This document shows, in pieces, positions 28,339 through 37,617 of a DNA stretch of 59,097 nt (its first letter is position 1; each line of letters begins with the position of its first letter). The notes below the pieces were generated by a model. That model ran no database searches, was not told the origin of the DNA, and worked only from the letters and a program-made list of their open reading frames with translations. Made by a program: the position numbers and the translations under genes. The DNA comes from an uncultured Pelagibacteraceae bacterium (lineage in GTDB: Bacteria; Pseudomonadota; Alphaproteobacteria; Pelagibacterales; Pelagibacteraceae). Location: contig CABYFX010000002.1 of the NCBI GenBank assembly GCA_902518395.1, forward strand, positions 1-59,097, written 5' to 3'.

Positions 28339-29835
28339 ATGAAATTATTTTTTATACTCGGAAATCAATTATTTCCATTAAAAAACCTAGACCGCTTCAA
28401 AAAAGACCACCTGTTTTTTATGTCAGAAGACTACGAATTATGTACATATGAAAGACATCATAAATTAAAAATACTGCTATTTTTGTCTTCAATGAGATCC
28501 TATGCGGATAAATTGAAGGAAAATAAATTTAAGCTAAATTATTCAAAAATTGATTCTACTGATTTTAAAAAAGATTATACGAAAAAATTAGAAAAAATAT
28601 TAAAGGTAAACAAAGTAAAAGAAATAACTAGTTTTGAAATAGAAGATAAATTTTTTGAAACAAAAATAAATAATTTTTTAAAAAAACAAAATATTAAATG
28701 GAATATAATTCAATCTCCAATGTTTTTAGATAGTCGAGAAGATTTTAAAAAATATTTAACTAAAATAAAAAAACCCTTTATGGCTAAGTATTATAAAGAA
28801 AAGCGTGAAAGATTAAATATTTTGTTAAATAAAGATGGCACACCAGAGGGAGGAAAATGGAGTTTTGATGAAGATAATAGAAAAAAACTACCAAAAAATA
28901 TCTTAATACCTAAGTTTCCAGAAATTAAAGATACTAAACATACAAAAAGTTTAAAACCAATTATTGAAAAATTATTTAGTAAACATCCGGGAGATACCAA
29001 AAAATTTTGGTTTGCAACTGAATATAAAGATATAATAAAATTATTAGATTTTTTTATTAAAGATAAGTTAAATTTATTTGGTGATTATGAGGATGCAGTT
29101 GATCAAAACAATAATATTTTATTTCACAGTGCTCTTAGTCCATATTTAAATCTAGGTTTAATAACGCCAGATATAATCATTCAAAAAATAATGACTTATC
29201 ACGACAGTAAGGGTGTGAGACTAAATTCTTTAGAGGGCTATATAAGACAAATAATTGGTTGGAGAGAGTTTATGAGAGGAATATATCAAAATTTTAGTAA
29301 AGAAATGGAAAGTGGAAATTTCTTTAAACATAATAGAAAAATGAAAAATACATTTTATGATGGTAGCACTGGTCTGGATCCTTTGGATCATGCAATTAAA
29401 AATGCTGACAAATTTGGTTGGTCACATCACATTGAAAGATTAATGATATTGTCAAATATTATGAATTTATGCGAAGTTGAACCAAAATCAGTTTATAAAT
29501 GGTTCATGGAGATGTTTGTAGACTCATCTGATTGGGTTATGGTCCCAAATGTTTATGGCATGGGTTTATTTAGTGATGGTGGAATTTTTGCAACTAAACC
29601 TTATATCTGTGGATCAAGTTATTTTATGAAGATGATGGATTTTAAGAGAGGTGATTGGTGTAATGTTATGGATGGTCTTTACTGGCGTTTCATAGATAGA
29701 AATAGAAAGTTTTTTTTAAAAAATCCAAGGTTATCTATGATGGTAAAAATTTTTGATAAAATGAAAGAAGATAGAAAAAAATTAATATTATCAGAGGCTA
29801 ACAAATTTATTAAATATAATACTTATGGGAATTAA
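28339..29835 (+). CDS. Cryptochrome/photolyase family protein (bacterial (6-4)/FeS-BCP-type)
   Basis: N-terminal FFILGNQLF, C-terminal GYIRQIIGWREFMRGIY, HHIERLMILSNIMNL, VPNVYGMGLFSDGGIFATKPYICGSSYFMKMM. Confidence 0.92.
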   Translation: MKLFFILGNQLFPLKNLDRFKKDHLFFMSEDYELCTYERHHKLKILLFLSSMRSYADKLKENKFKLNYSKIDSTDFKKDYTKKLEKILKVNKVKEITSFEIEDKFFETKINNFLKKQNIKWNIIQSPMFLDSREDFKKYLTKIKKPFMAKYYKEKRERLNILLNKDGTPEGGKWSFDEDNRKKLPKNILIPKFPEIKDTKHTKSLKPIIEKLFSKHPGDTKKFWFATEYKDIIKLLDFFIKDKLNLFGDYEDAVDQNNNILFHSALSPYLNLGLITPDIIIQKIMTYHDSKGVRLNSLEGYIRQIIGWREFMRGIYQNFSKEMESGNFFKHNRKMKNTFYDGSTGLDPLDHAIKNADKFGWSHHIERLMILSNIMNLCEVEPKSVYKWFMEMFVDSSDWVMVPNVYGMGLFSDGGIFATKPYICGSSYFMKMMDFKRGDWCNVMDGLYWRFIDRNRKFFLKNPRLSMMVKIFDKMKEDRKKLILSEANKFIKYNTYGN

Positions 29836-30196
29836 AGTTTATTTTAACGATTCTTGCAATATTTGTAAAATGGAAATTAATCACTATAAAAAAATTGCAA
29901 ATAGTGATTTGGAGTGGATAGATATTACAAATAATGATGAGGCTATAAAAATAACATCTAAGTCACAAAAAGAGTTACTAAGAAGATTGCATGTAATAAA
30001 TGATGGTGAAGTTATTGGAGGAGCCAAAGCGTTTATTATAATTTGGTCAAAAATTCCAAAATATAAAATCCTATCTAAAATTTTTTCAATTAAACCATTA
30101 TTCATTATTTTTCATTATTTATACGAGATTGCTGCATTTTTCTTATTTTTAAAAAACAGAAAACAATTAAATGAAAAAACAAAACTTACCAACTAA
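29825..30196 (+). CDS. DCC/DUF393 thiol-disulfide oxidoreductase family protein
   Basis: [19 protein letters not shown]; overlaps photolyase by 11 bp. Confidence 0.85.
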   Translation: MGIKVYFNDSCNICKMEINHYKKIANSDLEWIDITNNDEAIKITSKSQKELLRRLHVINDGEVIGGAKAFIIIWSKIPKYKILSKIFSIKPLFIIFHYLYEIAAFFLFLKNRKQLNEKTKLTN

Positions 30197-30299
30197 GGTA
30201 TGCAAAGTATGTAATAAGCCTTTTGCATGGAGAAAAAAGTGGAAGCTTAACTGGGAAAAAGTTAAATATTGTTCAAAAAGGTGTGCTTCGAGTAATTAA
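30171..30299 (+). CDS. DUF2256 zinc-ribbon-like protein, 42 aa (not in supplied ORF track)
   Basis: [42 protein letters not shown]; CxxC...CxxxC and PFxWRKKW pattern. Confidence 0.85.
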   Translation: MKKQNLPTKVCKVCNKPFAWRKKWKLNWEKVKYCSKRCASSN

Positions 30300-30593
30300 T
30301 TACTGCGTCTTGCTTTTTCTGGGATCCTTAAGAGATTTTAAAATTTTTGATAGTCCAGTAATCTTTAAACTATAGTAGATTACATAAATTAAAGTTAATC
30401 CTAAAGCCATTGTAGATAGAAACACAAAGATGGCAGTTAAAATTTTTTCTTGGAACCAATTCTCTATTCCTGAGTTAGAATAATAAAGAACATTCCAAAA
30501 AGCGACAAAAATTAGCTCGTATACGATTATAATTTTGAACATATTGTTGATATAGTTCTCAATATAATTAATACTATTCAATTCTTGTCGCAT
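30300..30593 (-). CDS. Hypothetical membrane protein, two TM segments
   Basis: 97-aa ORF filling the interval; hydrophobic segments at IIIVYELIFVAFWNVLYY and ILTAIFVFLSTMALGLTLIYVIYY. Confidence 0.6.
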   Translation of the reverse strand: MRQELNSINYIENYINNMFKIIIVYELIFVAFWNVLYYSNSGIENWFQEKILTAIFVFLSTMALGLTLIYVIYYSLKITGLSKILKSLKDPRKSKTQ

Positions 30594-30631
30594 GTCGATA
30601 GAAATTTATGTAATAAAACAATGAAAAATTG

Positions 30632-31387
30632 ATGAAAAAAGTAATTTGGATAACCGGAGGTGGAACTGGTATAGGGAAAGCAGTTGCAATTGAGTTTGCA
30701 AATCAAGGTTGGAATGTAGCCATATCTGGAAGAAGAGAAAATATTCTAAAAGAGGTAGAAGATAACTATTCAAATATTAAAGCTTATACTTTAGATGTAA
30801 ATGATAAAGAAAAATGTTTTGATGTCACTAAATCTATAAAAAAAGACTTTGGAGATTTAGATATTTGTTTTTTTTCTACTGGTACTTGGGATCCTAAAAA
30901 GGAACGAGAGATTGATGTAGAACAAATTGAGAAAGTTTTTAAAGTTAATTTTTTTGGAACTCTAAATTGTATCAAATCAGTTGAAGATCATTTTAGAAAT
31001 AAAAAAGATGGCATAATTACAATAGTTTCCTCTATTGCTGGATATAAAGGTCTACCAAATTCCACTGGTTACGGTCCTTCAAAAGCAGCTTTAAACAATC
31101 TTGCAGAGAGTCTTTATTTTGATTTTGGAAGATATGGAGTAAGAGTTTGCCTTGTTTCACCTGGATTTATTAAAACTCCAATGACAGATAAGAATAATTT
31201 TAAAATGCCTTTTCTTAAAACACCTGAATATTCTGCTAATCAAATTTATAATGGATTAATTAATAAAAAGAGTTTTGAAATTCACTTTCCAAAACAATTA
31301 ACTTTAATATTAAAGTTTTTGAAAATAATTCCTGATAGACTTTATTTTTATCTTGTTGGTAAGCTAACTAAACTCCAAAAAAAGTAA
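30632..31387 (+). CDS. Short-chain dehydrogenase/reductase
   Basis: VIWITGGGTGIGKAVAIEFA, STGYGPSKAALNNLAESL; start M at 30629 or 30632. Confidence 0.9.
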   Translation: MKKVIWITGGGTGIGKAVAIEFANQGWNVAISGRRENILKEVEDNYSNIKAYTLDVNDKEKCFDVTKSIKKDFGDLDICFFSTGTWDPKKEREIDVEQIEKVFKVNFFGTLNCIKSVEDHFRNKKDGIITIVSSIAGYKGLPNSTGYGPSKAALNNLAESLYFDFGRYGVRVCLVSPGFIKTPMTDKNNFKMPFLKTPEYSANQIYNGLINKKSFEIHFPKQLTLILKFLKIIPDRLYFYLVGKLTKLQKK

Positions 31388-31389
31388 AT

Positions 31390-31926
31390 TTAATCTTTTA
31401 CAAACATCACAGTCAATTCGGCAACTTTTATACCAAACTTAGTCATTGTTGCTCTATTAATTGCTACTCTTTCATCTTGCATAAAGATCCAATCATCAAA
31501 AGTTATTTTCATTTCTCTTCCTTTGACAGGAACTAACAGTACATATTCAAACTTAAATGCAGGACCATAAGAAAAACCTTTCGCAGTTCCAACTACATCT
31601 CCAGCAGTACCTTCATAGTTATGTTCATCGATTTTATTGATTGTCCATTGCCTATTTTGAATTTCTCCATCGTTCCAAACAAATTTTTCGTCAAGTATCA
31701 ATTGTTTTCCATCCCACTTTCCATCTAGGTCTGCAGAAAATTGTCTTGTCACTTTACCCGATCTATTTTGTAAAATTCCCCATGCTTTTACATTTCCAGA
31801 TAAATACTCTTCTATTATTAATCTAGGTTTTTGGTTTTTGAAATCTTCTGGTTTCATTGCTTGGTTTGATGAACAACTTGTAATCAATACTGAGATTATT
31901 ATCAATAATAAATATTTTATTTTCAT
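31390..31926 (-). CDS. DUF3833-type lipoprotein
   Basis: Lipobox LLLIIISVLITSCSS; FSADLDGKWDGKQLILDEKFVWNDGEIQNRQWTI. Confidence 0.82.
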   Translation of the reverse strand: MKIKYLLLIIISVLITSCSSNQAMKPEDFKNQKPRLIIEEYLSGNVKAWGILQNRSGKVTRQFSADLDGKWDGKQLILDEKFVWNDGEIQNRQWTINKIDEHNYEGTAGDVVGTAKGFSYGPAFKFEYVLLVPVKGREMKITFDDWIFMQDERVAINRATMTKFGIKVAELTVMFVKD

Positions 31927-31934
31927 AGTATTAT

Positions 31935-33107
31935 TTATTTTTGAAGAGCAAATTGGATTAAGTCTATATTTTTAGATTTAAAACCTGCTTCACAGTACGA
32001 TAAATAAAAATTCCACATTCTTTTAAAAGTATTGTCAAAGCCTTGTGATGAAATTTGTTCCCATTTTTCTAAGAACTCTTCTCTCCAAATATTTAGTGTA
32101 TTTGAGTAATGATCGCCATAAGAAGTGCAATTCTCAAATTTAAGTCCAGATTGGTTTGCTAGATTTACTAACTCATTTTTACTAGGTAAAAAACCACCAG
32201 GAAAAATATATTTTTGGATAAAATCAGTTTTACTTTTATATCTATCATATATGGAGTCATCTATAGTAATTGATTGTATAGCAGCTGTTCCTCCATCAAT
32301 TAAGTTTTCTTTAATAGTATTAAAATAGTTTTTTAAATAACTCTGCCCTACTGCTTCTATCATTTCTATAGAAGCTATTGAATTATAATTATTTTTTACA
32401 TCTCTAAAATCTAACATTTGTATATTTATTTTTTCATTCAAACCCTCTTTGTGAATTCTTTTTTTTGAATATTCGTATTGTTTTTTGGAGATTGTTATAC
32501 AATCTAACTTTACGTTGTAATTTTTTCCAATATATTCTGCAAATCCTCCCCATCCACAACCAATCTCAAGCATCTTATCACCTGATTTAGGCTTAACAAG
32601 ATTTGATAGTTTTTTATATTTATTTATCTGGGCTTTTTCCAAATCATTACCATTGTCAAAAATTGCACTTGAATAAGTTAGGGTTTTATCAAGCCATAAT
32701 GAGAAAAATTCATTTCCTAAATCGTAGTGCTTTCTAATGTTTTCTTTGCTCCTAGATTTATTATTCTTAATAAACAAACCTTTGATTTTATTAAATATTG
32801 AAAGATCGAAAGAGCCAGAAAATTTATGAACTATTTTTATATTTTTTGCCGCTAGCTCTATAAGATTAGTTAAATTATTTGTTTCAAAATAATTATCCAT
32901 ATACGCTTCCGCTAGACCTACACTTCCGTTTTTAATAATTTTAAAAGTTAACCCTGGTTTATTTATTTTGAGATCAGCATTTAATCTTTCATTACTATTT
33001 CCGAAAATATATTCTTTTCCATCATGGTTTGTTATTTTTAAATTTCCGTGTTTAATAAATTTTAGTGAGTTAAAGACAATTTTGTCTGATAATTTATTCA
33101 AATTCAC
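31935..33107 (-). CDS. Cyclopropane-fatty-acyl-phospholipid synthase family methyltransferase
   Basis: HYDLGNEFFSLWLDKTLTYSSAIF, MLEIGCGWGGFAEYI, SIEMIEAVG, KYIFPGGFLPS. Confidence 0.93.
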   Translation of the reverse strand: MNLNKLSDKIVFNSLKFIKHGNLKITNHDGKEYIFGNSNERLNADLKINKPGLTFKIIKNGSVGLAEAYMDNYFETNNLTNLIELAAKNIKIVHKFSGSFDLSIFNKIKGLFIKNNKSRSKENIRKHYDLGNEFFSLWLDKTLTYSSAIFDNGNDLEKAQINKYKKLSNLVKPKSGDKMLEIGCGWGGFAEYIGKNYNVKLDCITISKKQYEYSKKRIHKEGLNEKINIQMLDFRDVKNNYNSIASIEMIEAVGQSYLKNYFNTIKENLIDGGTAAIQSITIDDSIYDRYKSKTDFIQKYIFPGGFLPSKNELVNLANQSGLKFENCTSYGDHYSNTLNIWREEFLEKWEQISSQGFDNTFKRMWNFYLSYCEAGFKSKNIDLIQFALQK

Positions 33108-33870
33108 TTTTTTCTACCGAACTATTATTTTTAATATTTATTTTTTTTTTAATAAACTTTATTCCTTTTAACCATAATTTAAATGCCTCATAGTGGATTG
33201 CGACAATAACTTTAAATGTCATCAAGGGGTGAAAAATATAGGAAACGAATAGATTTTTATTACTAAATTCTTTTGCAGTACCGTCTTGAGATGCGAATAA
33301 AAGTTTACCATCATTATCAGATTGGTCAATTATAACTGATATTTTGTCTGAGGGCTTATTTACTCTAAATTTGTAATTACACTCCATATCTATGAAGGGT
33401 GATACATGAAATTTTTTTACACAACTATTTCTTAAAGTTTTATTATCTTCAGCTTTGAAAATGTATGTGTGTTGTTCGCCAAAAGTATTTTTAACCTCAT
33501 AAAATATAGAGATTATTTTATCGTACTTATCATATATAAAAAAAACACTTAGAGGATTAAATACGTAACCTAATATTCTTGGATAGCAGAATAATTTGAT
33601 TTTAACCTCTCTATTGTCGATACCAATATTTTCTAGTTTTTTTTTTACCCAGTTTTTTAACGATGTGCCATCTCTATCCCCATGGTCTTTGTCAAAAAAA
33701 CTAATGATATTGAATTTATTGTATGAAAATAACTTAATTTTATTATCAATTTCTTTTAGATCATCTAAGTCTATCAATAATGAAAAAACCCTATATTTAA
33801 AATAATGATTTTTAGGTTTAAATCGTCTGTGTATTACTTTTCCTACGTATATCTTAGAGCTTTTAAGCAT
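33094..33870 (-). CDS. DUF1365 family protein
   Basis: VIHRRFKPKNHYFKYRVFSLLIDLDDL, YPRILGYVFNPLSVFFIYD, KKFHVSPFIDME. Confidence 0.9.
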   Translation of the reverse strand: MLKSSKIYVGKVIHRRFKPKNHYFKYRVFSLLIDLDDLKEIDNKIKLFSYNKFNIISFFDKDHGDRDGTSLKNWVKKKLENIGIDNREVKIKLFCYPRILGYVFNPLSVFFIYDKYDKIISIFYEVKNTFGEQHTYIFKAEDNKTLRNSCVKKFHVSPFIDMECNYKFRVNKPSDKISVIIDQSDNDGKLLFASQDGTAKEFSNKNLFVSYIFHPLMTFKVIVAIHYEAFKLWLKGIKFIKKKINIKNNSSVEKSEFE

Positions 33871-35101
33871 TTATATACTTAATCATATCTATTGATGATT
33901 TTATACCATCTTCATGAAATCCATATCCAAAATAACTACCACAAAATAAAATATTATTTTTATTTTGAATTAGGTGAAGATCTTTCTGGCTATTGATTGC
34001 ATTTTGATCAAAGTAAGGGTGTGTAAATATAACTTTTCGGATTATTTTATCTTCGGGTATCTCTAAATAAGGATTTAATGTTAAAAAAATATTTTTATTT
34101 ATATTCAAATTTTGTAATAGGTTTAACCAATAAGTAATTGAATTTTTTTCACTATTCTCAGACTCGATCGAGGAATTCCATGAACACCAAGCACTTTTAT
34201 TATTTGGCATATAACTTATATCCTCATGGACTATAGCCTCATTTGTTTTATATTTAAAATTACTTAAGATCTTATTTTCTATTTCTTCAGGATTTTCAAT
34301 TAAAGAGAGAGCTTGATCAGCATGAGTGGCCAATACGACTTTATCGTAAGTAAAATATTCATTTTTATCTCCATAATAAACCTGAACTCCCGATCCAATT
34401 CTTTTAATTTTATTAATATTGTAATTTTTATAATATTCACCACTGATTTTACTTAGAATTTTATCTACATAGGTTCTACTTCTTTTAGAAACTGTGAACC
34501 ATTGCGGTCGATCTTTTAATTTGAATAATCCATGATTTTGAAAAAATTTAAAAAAAAATTTTAATGGCATCTGTTTTGCCTCGTAAGGGGGCATTGACCA
34601 TATAGCTGATACCATAGGAATAATATGGAATTTGATAAAATAATCTGACAATTTTAAATTGTTTAAATAACTGCCTAAAGTAATATTTTTTTTAAGTGGA
34701 TCTTGGTTTTCACTTTGTTTATAAAAACTAATTATAGTAAAAAACATCTTCAAAAATTTTATATTTAACAAGTTTGATTTATTGCTAAAAATTCCAGAAA
34801 GACCTTTTCCACAATATTCTATATTTGAGTCTCTAACAGATACCGAGAATGACATATTGCTTTTTTCGATAGCAATATCATTTTCTTGAAAAAAATTTAT
34901 TAAATTTGGATAGGTTTTTTTATTAAATACAATAAAGCCTATATCAACAGGGACCATATTATCTCCAACATTAACATCAATAGTATGAGAATGACCTCCA
35001 AAATGGTCTTCTTTCTCAAATAGATCTACTTTATATTTTTTTGATAAACTATACGCTGCACTTAGACCTGATATACCAGAGCCTATAATAGCTAATTTCA
35101 T
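33863..35101 (-). CDS. NAD/FAD-binding protein (amine-oxidoreductase-like)
   Basis: LAIIGSGISGLSAAYSLSKKYKVDLFEKEDHFGGHSHTID, VDIGFIVFN, VVLATHADQAL, FCGSYFGYGFHEDGI. Confidence 0.9.
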   Translation of the reverse strand: MKLAIIGSGISGLSAAYSLSKKYKVDLFEKEDHFGGHSHTIDVNVGDNMVPVDIGFIVFNKKTYPNLINFFQENDIAIEKSNMSFSVSVRDSNIEYCGKGLSGIFSNKSNLLNIKFLKMFFTIISFYKQSENQDPLKKNITLGSYLNNLKLSDYFIKFHIIPMVSAIWSMPPYEAKQMPLKFFFKFFQNHGLFKLKDRPQWFTVSKRSRTYVDKILSKISGEYYKNYNINKIKRIGSGVQVYYGDKNEYFTYDKVVLATHADQALSLIENPEEIENKILSNFKYKTNEAIVHEDISYMPNNKSAWCSWNSSIESENSEKNSITYWLNLLQNLNINKNIFLTLNPYLEIPEDKIIRKVIFTHPYFDQNAINSQKDLHLIQNKNNILFCGSYFGYGFHEDGIKSSIDMIKYINA

Positions 35102-35979
35102 TATTGAGGATTATATTTATTTTCTTTTGTAAAGGATGAGACAAATTGTAGAAAAACTGCAAAAATTATAATGCTTCCTCCTATTAATACATAGAATGAA
35201 GGGTTTTCACTTACAAATAGCCAAGCCCAAAGAGGACCAAGTATTGCCTCTGTAAGCATTATTATGCCAACCATAGCTGATAGAGTTTTTCTCGCACCAA
35301 TTGTTATTAAAATAAAGCCAAGTCCTATTTGAAATGTCCCAGACAAAAATGCCAAAAACATATCATTTATAGACATAGAAATTTTTGTTGAAGCTAAAAA
35401 GCCTATTATCATTGCTACTATTCCTGCAACTAATTGTAGAGGTATCATATCCACATGAGGATATTTTCTTACAATTAAAATTAGAGTTGCAAACGTAATT
35501 GGCATAACAAAGGCAACAATATTTCCAGACATTTGTCCACTTGATAGAGTATTTCCTAGCATTAAAATTAATCCGGAAATTGCTAAAATAATAGAAGCTA
35601 AAGTAATTTTTGAAATTTTTTCTTTTAAAAAAAAATATCCAAATATCGCTAAGAAAATTGTTTGTGTTTGTATTATGAAATTTGTATTTGCAACAGTAGT
35701 ATTGTACATAGCATAAACATAACTGCTAAATCCAATACCCAATATAATTCCACCAATTAAGCCAGGAATTCCCGATACATAAATTTTTTTAAATACCTCT
35801 CCTTTGTAAGTTACAATTAAAAAAATAGTTACAACAATTATAAAAAAAACCTGTCTCCAAAATAAGATTTGCCATAAAGTTGATCCTTCAAATGATTTGA
35901 CAATCAACCCACCAAAACTAAGACAAAATGCACCAAAAAAGATTAACAATGGACCTGGTATCTTTGAAATAAAATTCAT
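35101..35979 (-). CDS. EamA/DMT-family transporter
   Basis: Hydrophobic repeats; MLTEAILGPLWAWLFV. Confidence 0.86.
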   Translation of the reverse strand: MNFISKIPGPLLIFFGAFCLSFGGLIVKSFEGSTLWQILFWRQVFFIIVVTIFLIVTYKGEVFKKIYVSGIPGLIGGIILGIGFSSYVYAMYNTTVANTNFIIQTQTIFLAIFGYFFLKEKISKITLASIILAISGLILMLGNTLSSGQMSGNIVAFVMPITFATLILIVRKYPHVDMIPLQLVAGIVAMIIGFLASTKISMSINDMFLAFLSGTFQIGLGFILITIGARKTLSAMVGIIMLTEAILGPLWAWLFVSENPSFYVLIGGSIIIFAVFLQFVSSFTKENKYNPQ

Positions 35980-36935
35980 TTAATATTGGAAATCAAATTT
36001 CGAGTTTCCATCTCATACAACTTAAAAATAGTTTCTGCATCTTTTAAATTAATTTCTTTAAATTTAATTTTTGATCCTGGAGGTATTTGTACTAGTTTGT
36101 CATAATCAGCACTTATAACAACTCCAATTTTAGGGTAACCCCCTATAGTCCCATGATCAGATAGCATAATTATTGGATCCCCATCAGCAGTGATTTGGAT
36201 AACACCCTTCACTAATCCTTCTGACTTTATATTTGTATTTTTAATGTTATTAATCTTAGGTCCTTTAAGTCTTATTCCCATACGGTCACTTAATTTGGTT
36301 ACATTAAATTCATTGCTAAAAAATGAGTCTATTGCATCCTTTGAAAAATAATCAAAATGGGGTCCTTTTATTATTCTAATATTTTCAATTTTCGAATTTA
36401 GGTATTCTATTTTATTTTTTGGCAGGATTTTTTTTAAATTTTTTAATTGAATTATTTGTCCTGTCTCAAGTTTTTCCCCACTATTTGCTCCAATTTTAGC
36501 CTTAGTATTTGTAGAACAACTATTTAAATAATAATCTACCTCAAATGTGCCTCCAATAGATAAATAACCATATACTGATCGATTGGTAGACAGTATATCT
36601 AAACAATCATTATTTTCTAAAATAATATTTTCGTAACAACTAAACTCTAAATTTTTGTTATTTCTTATAATTTTAAAATTAACATCTCCAGTAACATTGA
36701 TGGAGATATTTTTTCCTATATATTTCAATTTTGGACCTTGATATGCAAATTCTAGGACCGGATTATTTATTCCATTATTTGAAATGGTATTTGCTAATAA
36801 AAAATTCCTATTATCCATTGCTCCACTAAAAGGTATGCCTATGTGATAAAAATTATTTCTACCATTGTCTTGAAATGTAGAATTGATACCTGGTCGTAAT
36901 ACCTCAAAATAGTTTTTATTCATATTTTTTTTCAT
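35976..36935 (-). CDS. pxpC: 5-oxoprolinase subunit C-like (biotin-dependent carboxyltransferase family)
   Basis: FEVLRPGINSTFQDNGR, GIPFSGAMDNRNF, GVIQITADGDPIIMLSDHGTIGGYPKIGVVISAD. Confidence 0.9.
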   Translation of the reverse strand: MKKNMNKNYFEVLRPGINSTFQDNGRNNFYHIGIPFSGAMDNRNFLLANTISNNGINNPVLEFAYQGPKLKYIGKNISINVTGDVNFKIIRNNKNLEFSCYENIILENNDCLDILSTNRSVYGYLSIGGTFEVDYYLNSCSTNTKAKIGANSGEKLETGQIIQLKNLKKILPKNKIEYLNSKIENIRIIKGPHFDYFSKDAIDSFFSNEFNVTKLSDRMGIRLKGPKINNIKNTNIKSEGLVKGVIQITADGDPIIMLSDHGTIGGYPKIGVVISADYDKLVQIPPGSKIKFKEINLKDAETIFKLYEMETRNLISNIK

Positions 36936-37590
36936 ACTCTAGTTTAGAAATTGGGTAAAATGATATTGTATCACCTGGATTGATTAGATTTGGTTCAGTA
37001 TTTTTTTTATTATCAAAAATATCAACTGATGTTTTGCCAATTATATTCCAACCACCTGGACTTTCAAAAGTATAAATATTACAAAATTGCTCTGTTATAC
37101 CTATAGAATTTTTTGGGACTTTAACTCTTGGTGTTTCTAAACGCTTTGCAAAAAGAGATTTATCCATATCTCCTAAGAATGGCATCCCTGCAATAAAACC
37201 TGTCATATAACAATAATAATTTTTTGAAAAGAATGTTTCATAAATTTTTGCTTCACTTATTTTTAATAATTTTTGTAAACGTTTTATGTCTAGTGCGAAT
37301 TCCTCTGCACAACAAACTGGGATTTTAATTAGATTTTTTTTTGAATTATTATTTTTTTTTAAGTTTAGATTTTCAACTTGTTTTTTTAATTTAGCATAAC
37401 TCGTAAGTTTTAAATCAAAACTAATTACTAGTTTATTATAACTTGGTGTAATATTTGTAATACCTAAAAAATTACTATCTCTTAAATTATTAAAATAATT
37501 TATAACATTTCTGTTTATTTCTTTATTTACCTCGGTGCCAAAGTCACAGTACAATGCTGCGTCACCAAGATTTGATATATTTTTAATCAT
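36916..37590 (-). CDS. pxpB: 5-oxoprolinase subunit B-like (KipI family)
   Basis: NLGDAALYCDFG, GFIAGMPFLGDMD, ETPRVKVPKNSIGI, ESPGGWNIIGKT. Confidence 0.92.
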   Translation of the reverse strand: MIKNISNLGDAALYCDFGTEVNKEINRNVINYFNNLRDSNFLGITNITPSYNKLVISFDLKLTSYAKLKKQVENLNLKKNNNSKKNLIKIPVCCAEEFALDIKRLQKLLKISEAKIYETFFSKNYYCYMTGFIAGMPFLGDMDKSLFAKRLETPRVKVPKNSIGITEQFCNIYTFESPGGWNIIGKTSVDIFDNKKNTEPNLINPGDTISFYPISKLEYEKKYE

Positions 37591-37617
37591 GTCATGTTAT
37601 ACTTTAAGCTTTATAGT

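Noticed and set aside
33094-33171. Poly-A/T tracts and the short antisense ORF around the DUF1365/Cfa boundary as a regulatory RNA
   Set aside because: Homopolymer runs are common throughout this AT-rich window and the region is coding on the minus strand.
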